Source: Rhodocyclaceae bacterium
GTDB lineage: Bacteria > Pseudomonadota > Gammaproteobacteria > Burkholderiales > Rhodocyclaceae
Assembly (NCBI GenBank): GCA_030689585.1
Contig: JAUYFZ010000140.1
Location: 1 to 5,342 of the forward strand
Direction: 5' to 3'
Length of the DNA stretch: 5,342 nt
Translations under genes and position numbers: made by a program
Notes under the pieces: model-generated
Told to the model about the DNA's origin: nothing
Database searches by the model: none
The model's input: only the letters and a program-made list of their open reading frames with translations
Shown here: positions 1-5,342 of the stretch, in pieces
How the letters are laid out: each line of letters begins with the position of its first letter
Numbering within the stretch: the stretch's first letter is position 1

Positions 1-507
1 GCTTCCATTGAGACGAAAAAAATTGTAGAACCGGTGCTCCAAGCACTGGCCCCGGCAGCGGATCGTGGCTGGGCACATGTTGGGCCGATGGGGGCTGGGC
101 ATTACACCAAGATGATTCATAACGGTATCGAATACGGCATGATGCAAGCACTGGCCGAAGGTCTTGAGTTGCTACGGGGTAAGAAAGAATTCGACCTCGA
201 TCTGGCCCAACTCACCGAACTATGGCGGCACGGTTCCGTGGTGCGAAGCTGGCTGCTCGACTTAACCGCTGAAGCCTTGCAACACGATCAGTCCCTAGAA
301 AATGTTGCTCCCTTCGTCGCCGATTCCGGCGAAGGTCGCTGGACCGTGGTGGAAGCCGTCGAACAAGGAGTCGCCGCACCCGTGCTGACCCTGGCACTCC
401 AGATGCGTTTCGCCAGCCAAGATAGTAGAGGTTACGGTTATCGCCTGCTTTCGCTTATGCGCAATGCTTTTGGCGGACACGCGGTGAAGGAGAGTAAAAC
501 AGCATGA
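1..507 (+). CDS. gnd: 6-phosphogluconate dehydrogenase (decarboxylating), 3' part only
   Basis: This enzyme oxidatively decarboxylates 6-phosphogluconate to ribulose 5-phosphate in the cytosol, the third step of the oxidative pentose phosphate pathway. The reading frame is open from base 1, so the N-terminal Rossmann domain lies outside the window and 168 C-terminal residues remain. Fragment residues 33-46 carry the family active-site stretch GHYTKMIHNGIEYG; K37, N41 and E44 correspond to the catalytic and substrate-binding Lys, Asn and Glu of the family. The all-helical C-terminal domain ends in a short RNAFGGHAV motif instead of the long tail of the roughly 470-residue E. coli-type enzyme. 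That points to the short (about 300-residue) GndA/YqeC-type form, which is often NAD-preferring; cofactor preference is inference here because the cofactor site is missing. The stop codon overlaps the next start (ATGA), indicating translational coupling with the DUF2130 gene. Confidence 0.93.
   Translation, partial: ASIETKKIVEPVLQALAPAADRGWAHVGPMGAGHYTKMIHNGIEYGMMQALAEGLELLRGKKEFDLDLAQLTELWRHGSVVRSWLLDLTAEALQHDQSLENVAPFVADSGEGRWTVVEAVEQGVAAPVLTLALQMRFASQDSRGYGYRLLSLMRNAFGGHAVKESKTA
487..494 (+). promoter_or_regulatory. Shine-Dalgarno site of the DUF2130 gene
   Basis: AAGGAGAG lies inside the last codons of gnd, 9 nt before the ATG at 504. It supports 504 as the start and supports translation of this gene from the gnd message. 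Confidence 0.75.
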
Positions 508-1781
508 CCGAACCCACCATCACCTGCCCTAACTGCAAGACTGACATCCGTTTGACGGAATCATTAGCAGCTCCCTTGATCGCGGCCACGCAGCAGCGTT
601 TCAAACAACTACTCGCCCAAAAAGATGCGGACATTGCTCAACGTGAAATCGGACTTCGCAACAAGGAAAAACAGATTGCCGAAACTCAGCGCACCCTGAA
701 CGAACAGGTCGCAACCCAAGTCGCAGATCAACTCAAATCCGAACGGGCAGGACTCATCGCCGAAGAATCCAGAAAAGCAAAACAGGCGGCCGCCGTTGAA
801 TTGGAAGGCAAGGCGCGAGAAGTTGTCGACCTGCAAGAGGTATTAAAACAGCGCGACATCAAACTGGCCGAGGCTCAAAAGGCACAGGTGGAACTCATTA
901 AGAAACAACGCGAACTCGATGATGCCAAGCGGGAACTCGATCTCACTGTTGAAAAACGTGTGCAAGAAAGTCTGACTGAAGTCAGAACCCAAGCCAGGAA
1001 AGAAGCTGAAGACGGACTCAAACTGAAGGTCATGGAGAAGGATCAAACCATCGCCTCCATGCAACAAAAAATCGAAGAACTCAAACAGAAAGCCGAGCAG
1101 GGATCGCAACAACTGCAAGGCGAGGTGCAGGAACTGGAACTGGAAAACCTCCTGCGCGTCAAATTCCCCTTCGACAGCATCGAACCCGTACCCAAAGGCG
1201 AATTTGGTGGTGATGTTCTGCATCGAGTCGTCAGCCAGAGCGGACAACCCAGCGGCACCATTCTTTGGGAATCGAAACGCACCAAGAATTGGAGCGACGG
1301 TTGGCTGGTGAAACTGCGCGAAGACCAACGCACAGCAAAAGCGGAACTCTCGGTACTGGTTAGCCAAACCCTGCCAAAAGGCATAGAAACCTTCGATATC
1401 ATCGACGGTGTTTGGATTGCCAGCCCACGCGCTGCCCTGCCTGTTGCCACCATCCTGCGCCATACCCTGTTACAGGTCAGCCTAGCTCGACAAGTTACGG
1501 AGGGGCAACAAACCAAAACAGAGATGGTCTATCAATACCTCACCGGCCCCCGTTTCCGCCAGCGAGTAGAAGCCATCGTTGAAGCGTTTTCTACCATGCA
1601 GGAAGACCTAGATCGCGAACGCAAAGCCATCATGAAACAATGGGCCAAACGCGAAGAACAAATCGAGCGGGTGATGGGCGCGACGGTTGGGATGTATGGC
1701 GATTTGCAGGGGATAGCTGGGAAGTCGTTGCAAGAGATTGAGGGGTTGGAATTGATGGCTTTGGAAGATAAGCACGCATGA
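504..1781 (+). CDS. DUF2130 (COG4487) coiled-coil protein with nuclease-like core
   Basis: The function is not established for this family. The 425-residue product opens with a CPNC knuckle (C8, C11), a half zinc ribbon with no obvious second Cys pair. A long charged coiled coil rich in Glu, Lys, Gln and Ala follows (about residues 25-212). Residues about 210-330 form the conserved DUF2130 core, with FGGDVLHRV, ILWESKRTKNWSDGW and LREDQRTAKAELSVLVS. I read E214, D237, E256-x-K258 and Q275 as a PD-(D/E)XK-type active site, with E256 and K258 on a predicted strand and Q275 on the following helix. This is inference from motif order and spacing. Residues about 350-395 form a second helical, probably coiled-coil segment. 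No signal peptide or membrane segment is visible, so it is likely cytosolic. The start has a good Shine-Dalgarno site and overlaps the gnd stop by 4 nt; zwf follows after 51 nt. The name DUF2130 is confident; nuclease activity is only a hypothesis. Confidence 0.88.
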   Translation: MTEPTITCPNCKTDIRLTESLAAPLIAATQQRFKQLLAQKDADIAQREIGLRNKEKQIAETQRTLNEQVATQVADQLKSERAGLIAEESRKAKQAAAVELEGKAREVVDLQEVLKQRDIKLAEAQKAQVELIKKQRELDDAKRELDLTVEKRVQESLTEVRTQARKEAEDGLKLKVMEKDQTIASMQQKIEELKQKAEQGSQQLQGEVQELELENLLRVKFPFDSIEPVPKGEFGGDVLHRVVSQSGQPSGTILWESKRTKNWSDGWLVKLREDQRTAKAELSVLVSQTLPKGIETFDIIDGVWIASPRAALPVATILRHTLLQVSLARQVTEGQQTKTEMVYQYLTGPRFRQRVEAIVEAFSTMQEDLDRERKAIMKQWAKREEQIERVMGATVGMYGDLQGIAGKSLQEIEGLELMALEDKHA

Positions 1782-1821
1782 CCCACGAAGCGGCACACTA
1801 TTGGGTAGCAGCAAAACTCAC

Positions 1822-1827
1822 GGAGGT
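1822..1827 (+). promoter_or_regulatory. Strong Shine-Dalgarno site of zwf
   Basis: GGAGGT lies 5 nt before the ATG at 1833. It fixes the zwf start and predicts efficient initiation. I see no convincing sigma-70 promoter in the 51-nt gap before zwf, so transcription from upstream is the simplest reading. Confidence 0.85.
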
Positions 1828-1832
1828 AAGTT

Positions 1833-3338
1833 ATGAAAACCATCGATCCTTGCACCCTCGTCATCTTCGGTGTTGGCGGCGATTTGGCGCGACGCAAACT
1901 GCTACCGGGGTTATTCCATCTGGAGATGGTCGGGCGGCTACCCGCGGAGGTCAAAATTTTAGGCTGTGGTCGCAAAAACTGGAGTCAGGAGGAATGGATC
2001 GCCGAAGTCCGCAGCATGATAAAAACTAAGTGTGCCACTGAACCGGATGCCGTAGCTTTCGAGCGATTCAGTACCCGACTGTATTACCACGTCAGTCCAG
2101 CGAACGATGCGGATGCCACCCTGCGTTTGCAGAAAACACTGGAAGAAACGCCGGAATTACCGCGCAACATCGTTTTCTATATGTCGGTACGGCCCGGTGA
2201 GTTCCAGGCCATCATTGATCGATTGGGGGAACTGGGGCTACTCAAGGAAACCAACGGATGGCGGCGCGTGGTGATCGAAAAGCCCTTTGGTTACGATCTT
2301 CTTTCTGCTCAAACTCTGCAACGTAGCCTGTACAAACACCTGAACGAACCGCAAATTTTCCGTATCGACCACTATCTTGGCAAAGGTACGGTGCAAAACA
2401 TTATGGTATTTCGCTTTGCCAACCTGCTGTTGGAACCGCTATGGAATCACCACTACATCGATCACGTGCAGATTACGCACTCGGAAACGCTGGGCATTGG
2501 TAGCCGCGCCGGTTATTTTGAAGGGTCAGGTGCGCTACGCGACATGATGCAAAGCCATCTGCTGCAACTCATGGCTTTGGTGGCGATGGAACCTCCGGTT
2601 ACGTTGACAGCGGAGCATCTGCGCGACGAAAAGGTCAAAGTGTTAAAAGCCATTCGCCCCATTACCCAGAACGCTGTGCATGCCCACGCCTTTCGGGGTC
2701 AGTATTCAAGCGGCACGATGAACGGTCAGTCGGTGCTTGGTTATCTTGATGAATCCGGTGTCGCCCCTGACAGCGTGACCGAAACCTATGCCGCCTTAAA
2801 ACTTTTCGTCGACAACTGGCGTTGGTCGGGCGTACCCTTTTATCTACGTACCGGCAAACGCATGGCAGAAGGCAGTTCTGCCATTTGCATCCGATTCAAA
2901 ACACCGCCACAAGACCTATTGCGCCATACCCGACGCGATCCGGCGCGCCCCAACTGGATCATGCTCGGCATTCAACCCAACGATTGCATGAAGATGGAAA
3001 TGCAGGTGAAAGTCCCCGGACTCGACCTTTCCACCCGCACCATGAGCCTTGATGCCACCTATCGCAAGGGACACGACGTGGACTACGATGCCTACGAAGG
3101 GCTTCTACTCGACGTGATGCAAGGCGATCAATCGCTCTTTCTGCGTATCGACGAGGTGGAATGGGCCTGGCGCGTCGTCGATCCCGTGCTCAAAGTCTGG
3201 GCGATGGAACGTGATTTCATCAATACCTATCCGGCAGGAAGCTGGGGGCCCCGCGGCACTTATCGCCTATTCGACCGAGACGATCAATTCTGGCGACATT
3301 CGCTGGATATTGAAGGGGGGGATTTACAGGCTTATTAA
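1833..3338 (+). CDS. zwf: Glucose-6-phosphate dehydrogenase
   Basis: This cytosolic enzyme oxidises glucose 6-phosphate to 6-phosphogluconolactone with NAD(P)+, the entry step of the oxidative pentose phosphate and Entner-Doudoroff pathways. The 501-residue length is typical. Residues 10-25 hold the dinucleotide-binding loop (IFGVGGDLARRKLLP), residues 149-153 the EKPFG motif, 177-184 the active-site RIDHYLGK, and 235-243 the region of the catalytic His (H242, in LRDMMQSHL). By homology D179, H180 and K184 act with H242 in substrate binding and catalysis. YLRTGKRM at 337-344 is also family-typical. Two departures stand out: residue 185, nearly always Glu, Gln or Lys after HYLGK, is Gly (codon GGT at 2385), and the residue before the catalytic His is Ser instead of the usual Asn. 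The fold is otherwise intact, so I treat it as functional. The gene ends in tandem stops (TAA then in-frame TGA). Its gnd neighbour supports a pentose-phosphate operon. Confidence 0.97.
   Translation: MKTIDPCTLVIFGVGGDLARRKLLPGLFHLEMVGRLPAEVKILGCGRKNWSQEEWIAEVRSMIKTKCATEPDAVAFERFSTRLYYHVSPANDADATLRLQKTLEETPELPRNIVFYMSVRPGEFQAIIDRLGELGLLKETNGWRRVVIEKPFGYDLLSAQTLQRSLYKHLNEPQIFRIDHYLGKGTVQNIMVFRFANLLLEPLWNHHYIDHVQITHSETLGIGSRAGYFEGSGALRDMMQSHLLQLMALVAMEPPVTLTAEHLRDEKVKVLKAIRPITQNAVHAHAFRGQYSSGTMNGQSVLGYLDESGVAPDSVTETYAALKLFVDNWRWSGVPFYLRTGKRMAEGSSAICIRFKTPPQDLLRHTRRDPARPNWIMLGIQPNDCMKMEMQVKVPGLDLSTRTMSLDATYRKGHDVDYDAYEGLLLDVMQGDQSLFLRIDEVEWAWRVVDPVLKVWAMERDFINTYPAGSWGPRGTYRLFDRDDQFWRHSLDIEGGDLQAY
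3310..3338 (+). promoter_or_regulatory. Candidate sigma-70 promoter for map
   Basis: TTGAAG (3310-3315) and TATTAA (3333-3338) are separated by exactly 17 nt and lie at the very end of zwf. Each hexamer matches the E. coli consensus at four of six positions. Transcription would begin near 3345, just upstream of both possible map starts. The match is modest and could be chance; read-through from zwf is the alternative. Confidence 0.3.
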
Positions 3339-3398
3339 TGACGATCTGATTCCAACTCCATGGGTAAAATGCGAAGCTCACTCTCCGCGGCCATTCCC

Positions 3399-4196
3399 AT
3401 GACCATCACCCTTAAATCCCCTGAAGAAATCGAAAAAATGCGCGTTGCCGGTCGACTGGCGGCGGAAGTATTGGACTACATCGGCCCTTTTGTTAAACCC
3501 GGTGTGACTACTGCCGAACTAGATCGGCTATGTCACAACCACATGGTCAAAACGCAGGCGTGTTATCCGGCACCGCTGCATTACAGCGTGGGCAAACATC
3601 CTCCCTATCCGAAATCCATTTGCACGTCGCTTAACCATCAAGTGTGTCACGGCATACCGAATGATCGTCCCATTAAAAAGGGCGACATTCTCAACCTTGA
3701 CATTACGACGCTCAAAGAGGGGTGGCATGGGGACACCAGCCGGATGTTCATCGTCGGACAGGAGGCCTCCATTCTGGCTAAAAGACTCTGCGTTATCTCG
3801 CATGAATGCCTGTGGCGGGCTATTGAACAGGTGCGCCCCGGAAAACGGTTAGGGGATATTGGCGCGGCTATTCAGCGTCATGCCGAAAAAAATGGATTCT
3901 CTGTCGTGCGGGACTACTGCGGCCACGGCATCGGGCGCAACTTTCATGAAGAACCTCAGGTAGCCCACTTTGGAAAACGAGGCGAAGGGGACGAACTATT
4001 GCCAGGGATGACCTTTACCATTGAACCGATGATCAATGCCGGAAAAGCAGCCGTTTCCGAACTGCCCGATGGTTGGACAGTGATTACGAAAGACCGCAGT
4101 CTTTCCGCCCAATGGGAACATACCGTGGTGGTCACGGAAACCGGTGTCGATGTCTTGACCCTTTCCGTCGGAATGCCTCCTAAACCCAATTTCTGA
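3399..4196 (+). CDS. map: Type I methionine aminopeptidase
   Basis: Map removes the initiator methionine from nascent proteins whose second residue is small; it is a cytosolic, dimetal-dependent enzyme of the pita-bread fold. From the start chosen here the product has 265 residues, matching the usual roughly 264. All five metal ligands are present: D101, D112, H176 (in CGHGIGR), E209 (in FTIEPM) and E240 (in SAQWEHT). The substrate-contacting H84 lies in VCHGIP. The N-terminus MTITLKSPEEIEKMRVAG aligns directly with that of E. coli Map, which is why I chose 3399. An in-frame ATG at 3360 would add 13 residues with no family counterpart, and an in-frame TGA at 3339 excludes longer forms. Neither start has a recognisable Shine-Dalgarno sequence. 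The gene lies in the same frame as zwf, 60 nt after its stop. glnD follows on the same strand, as in E. coli, but separated here by an inserted palindromic element. Confidence 0.95.
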   Translation: MTITLKSPEEIEKMRVAGRLAAEVLDYIGPFVKPGVTTAELDRLCHNHMVKTQACYPAPLHYSVGKHPPYPKSICTSLNHQVCHGIPNDRPIKKGDILNLDITTLKEGWHGDTSRMFIVGQEASILAKRLCVISHECLWRAIEQVRPGKRLGDIGAAIQRHAEKNGFSVVRDYCGHGIGRNFHEEPQVAHFGKRGEGDELLPGMTFTIEPMINAGKAAVSELPDGWTVITKDRSLSAQWEHTVVVTETGVDVLTLSVGMPPKPNF

Positions 4197-4201
4197 TGAT
4201 T
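4196..4201 (+). repeat. Left target-site duplication (ATGATT)
   Basis: ATGATT abuts the left end of the palindromic element and recurs directly at 4358-4363 on the right. Its first base is the last base of the map stop codon. Because the element begins with C and ends with G, the shared word can be read as 8 bp (GATGATTC, 4195-4202 and 4357-4364), so the exact duplication length is ambiguous between 6 and 8 bp. Confidence 0.7.
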
Positions 4202-4217
4202 CGTAACTACTCAGGTC
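4202..4217 (+). repeat. Left terminal inverted repeat of the element
   Basis: CGTAACTACTCAGGTC pairs with the right terminal repeat at 15 of 16 positions; the mismatch is at position 7 (T here, C in the complement of the right end). A following CGG can extend the pairing if a one-base bulge is allowed. Confidence 0.8.
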
Positions 4218-4228
4218 GGCGTCAATCT

Positions 4229-4249
4229 CCCTCCCCTTCAAGGGGAGGG
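4229..4249. repeat. Inner hairpin, left arm
   Basis: CCCTCCCCTT (4229-4238) and AAGGGGAGGG (4240-4249) are perfect reverse complements around one central C. The stem is strong in RNA or as a DNA cruciform, but no T-run follows, so it is not a standard rho-independent terminator for map. It could still stall polymerase or protect the map mRNA 3' end. Confidence 0.75.
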
Positions 4250-4302
4250 CTGGGGTGGGGATGGGGTTCTACGCGGAATTCCCCCCCCCATCCCCCTCCC
4301 TG

Positions 4303-4323
4303 CCTCCCCCTTGAAGGGGGAGG
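4303..4323. repeat. Inner hairpin, right arm
   Basis: CCTCCCCCTT (4303-4312) and AAGGGGGAGG (4314-4323) are perfect reverse complements around one central G. It is nearly the same palindrome as that in the left arm, so the two arms can pair with each other or fold separately. No T-run follows. Its 3' half contains GGGGGAGGAG, which resembles a ribosome binding site ahead of an in-frame GTG at 4330. Confidence 0.75.
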
Positions 4324-4341
4324 AGAGCTGTGTTCCGACCG

Positions 4342-4357
4342 GACCTGAGTGGTTACG
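4342..4357 (+). repeat. Right terminal inverted repeat of the element
   Basis: GACCTGAGTGGTTACG is the inverted partner of the left end. It stops 8 nt before the glnD ATG at 4366, so the element forms most of the glnD leader. Confidence 0.8.
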
Positions 4358-4363
4358 ATGATT
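4358..4363 (+). repeat. Right target-site duplication (ATGATT)
   Basis: This is the second copy of the 6-bp word that flanks the element, lying immediately after the right terminal repeat and 2 nt before the glnD ATG. Confidence 0.7.
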
Positions 4364-4365
4364 CT

Positions 4366-5342
4366 ATGAATGTGCAAACCGCCAGAACCCTGTTGCAAGA
4401 AGGGCAAGCCAGTTTGCGTGCCGCCTACGAACGACACAATAATGCCGTCGCATTACTTCGTGGCCGTACGCGTTGGGTAGATCGTGTTTTATGTGATCTT
4501 TGGAAAAAGCAGGAAATCCCCGATGAGATAGCTTTGGTCGCTGTCGGCGGCTATGGTCGTGGCGAGCTGTACCCTGCTTCGGATATTGATTTACTGCTTT
4601 TGGTACCGGAAGGGCTGGATGTCAGCCATCACCCCCGCATTGAATCGCTCATCGGGAAATTTTGGGATAGCGGACTCGATATTGGTCATAGCGTTCGCAC
4701 CATTAACGAATGTTTGCACGAATCGGCACAAGACATCACGATTCAAACAGCCCTGCTAGAAGTACGCCCGTTATGTGGCGATGCTGCCTTGTTCTCTGCA
4801 TTTTGCAAGAAGTTCCGCGAAACACTCGATCCCATTGCTTTTTTCAAGGCGAAGGAACTAGAACAGGAAGAACGTTACGCACGGTATCAGGATACGCCCT
4901 ACAGCTTAGAACCCCATTGCAAAGAAAGTCCGGGGGGATTAAGGGATTTGCAGATGATCCGCTGGCTGGCGAATGCAACCGGGTTGAAATCTTCCCCAGA
5001 AGATTCTCGTGAACTCGCTCAAACAGAAACTTTTTTACGACACATTCGTATCCGGATGCACTATTTGGCAGGGCGACGGGAAGATCGGTTGTTATTCGAA
5101 TTCCAAGAACGATTAGCGGCGAGCTATGGAATACAAGCCAGTGCCGCCAAGCGCGCTTCAGAAATATTGATGCAACGTTATTACCGTAACGCTAAACGAG
5201 TAACACAACTCAATTCTCTTGCTATTCAAAGTTTCACGCCTCCTCTGCCCACCACAAATATCATCAATGAATACTTGCAAATAAAAGGAGATATGCTCGA
5301 TATTCGCGATGATGCTGTATTCGAACATACTCCTTCCGTTAT
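4366..5342 (+). CDS. glnD: PII uridylyltransferase/uridylyl-removing enzyme, N-terminal part
   Basis: GlnD is the cytosolic nitrogen sensor that uridylylates PII proteins (GlnB/GlnK) when glutamine is low and removes the UMP when it is high. The frame stays open for 325 codons to the window edge; the HD (UMP-removing) and ACT (glutamine-sensing) domains must lie beyond. Residues 57-80 hold the nucleotidyltransferase signature: the GGYGRGEL loop at 61-68 and SDIDLLLL at 72-79, with catalytic D73 and D75. Residues about 186-290 match the conserved helical region, including KESPGGLRD, AGRREDRLLFEFQ and MQRYYRNA. The ATG at 4366 leaves an N-terminus about 32 residues shorter than that of E. coli. 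It has no clear Shine-Dalgarno site, but it is the start restored to 7 nt from map when the inserted element is removed. An in-frame GTG at 4330, inside the element and behind a GGAG sequence, is an alternative start adding 12 residues. The segment around residues 202-215 looks about 11 residues shorter than in E. coli. Confidence 0.94.
   Translation, partial: MNVQTARTLLQEGQASLRAAYERHNNAVALLRGRTRWVDRVLCDLWKKQEIPDEIALVAVGGYGRGELYPASDIDLLLLVPEGLDVSHHPRIESLIGKFWDSGLDIGHSVRTINECLHESAQDITIQTALLEVRPLCGDAALFSAFCKKFRETLDPIAFFKAKELEQEERYARYQDTPYSLEPHCKESPGGLRDLQMIRWLANATGLKSSPEDSRELAQTETFLRHIRIRMHYLAGRREDRLLFEFQERLAASYGIQASAAKRASEILMQRYYRNAKRVTQLNSLAIQSFTPPLPTTNIINEYLQIKGDMLDIRDDAVFEHTPSV

Larger units (their letters stand above)
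4202..4357. mobile_element. MITE-like palindromic insertion element, non-coding
   Basis: This 156-bp element fills nearly the whole map-glnD gap and has no meaningful reading frame. Its ends are 16-bp inverted repeats: CGTAACTACTCAGGTC on the left (4202-4217) and GACCTGAGTGGTTACG on the right (4342-4357), with one mismatch. Inside them is a second, larger inverted pair of C- and G-rich arms (about 4227-4266 and 4281-4326), and each arm contains its own perfect short hairpin. The centre is a short spacer near 4267-4280. A direct repeat of ATGATT flanks the element exactly at both ends, the classic mark of transposition. Removing the element plus one repeat leaves a compact map-glnD junction of 7 nt. 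It carries no transposase, so it would depend on one encoded elsewhere. An alternative is an old intergenic repeat family spread by another mechanism. Confidence 0.72.

Noticed and set aside
843..1463. Long 206-codon open frame on the - strand opposite the DUF2130 gene
   Set aside because: It is a compositional shadow: the repetitive Lys/Glu/Gln-rich coiled-coil codons read in reverse as Phe/Leu-rich sequence without stops. No family resemblance is visible.
1778..2029. Open frame of 83 codons overlapping the DUF2130 stop by ATGA and running into zwf
   Set aside because: Most of it lies inside zwf in another frame, it has no recognisable family, and zwf has a much stronger start signal and clear homology. 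The ATGA overlap is probably chance.
3315..3321. Run of seven G near the 3' end of zwf as a phase-variation or frameshift site
   Set aside because: A slip here would change only the last few residues, after all catalytic regions. A -1 slip would read on to about 3402, but nothing supports its use.
4229..4323. Rho-independent terminator after map
   Set aside because: The hairpins are strong, but no T-run follows either one, and a same-strand gene follows at once.
4202..4357. CRISPR array
   Set aside because: There are only nested inverted repeats, with no regularly spaced direct repeats or spacers.
4222..4437. 71-codon - strand open frame across the palindromic element
   Set aside because: Its product is low-complexity Pro/Gly/Ser sequence derived from the C/G-rich repeats, and it runs antisense into glnD.
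4710..5012. 100-codon + strand frame inside the glnD region
   Set aside because: The overlapping frame starting at 4366 carries unmistakable GlnD motifs throughout; this frame is its shadow.

Overview
The window (5342 bp, moderate GC, all genes on the + strand) looks like a chromosomal housekeeping region of a gammaproteobacterium. The best taxonomic clue is map followed by glnD on the same strand, an order also seen in E. coli, together with protein sequences that read as gammaproteobacterial. I cannot place it below class level from the sequence alone.

Layout: (1) 1-507, the 3' part of a 6-phosphogluconate dehydrogenase gene (gnd, short NAD-type family). (2) 504-1781, a long coiled-coil DUF2130/COG4487 protein whose start overlaps the gnd stop (ATGA). 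Its C-terminal half shows what I read as a PD-(D/E)XK nuclease-like motif set. (3) 1833-3338, a complete glucose-6-phosphate dehydrogenase gene (zwf) with a strong ribosome binding site. (4) 3399-4196, a complete type I methionine aminopeptidase gene (map). (5) 4202-4357, a 156-bp non-coding palindromic element with 16-bp terminal inverted repeats, flanked by a 6-bp direct repeat (ATGATT). This has the signature of a MITE-like insertion. (6) 4366 to the window end, the first 325 codons of glnD (PII uridylyltransferase/uridylyl-removing enzyme). It has no stop in the window because it continues past the edge.

How the parts fit: gnd and zwf encode the two NAD(P)-linked dehydrogenases of the oxidative pentose phosphate pathway. 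They bracket the DUF2130 gene tightly enough to suggest one transcript; no 6-phosphogluconolactonase gene lies between them. map (N-terminal Met removal) and glnD (nitrogen signalling) form a second unit, possibly with its own weak promoter at the 3' end of zwf. Removing the palindromic element and one copy of its target duplication restores a 7-nt gap between the map stop and the glnD ATG. The element therefore seems to have split a formerly tight gene pair, and it may now supply the glnD leader.

The least ordinary things here are the inserted palindromic element, with dense G-quadruplex potential and a possible element-derived glnD start, and the nuclease-like DUF2130 protein embedded among pentose-phosphate genes. 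I see no CRISPR, tRNA, rRNA, phage or defence island in this window.
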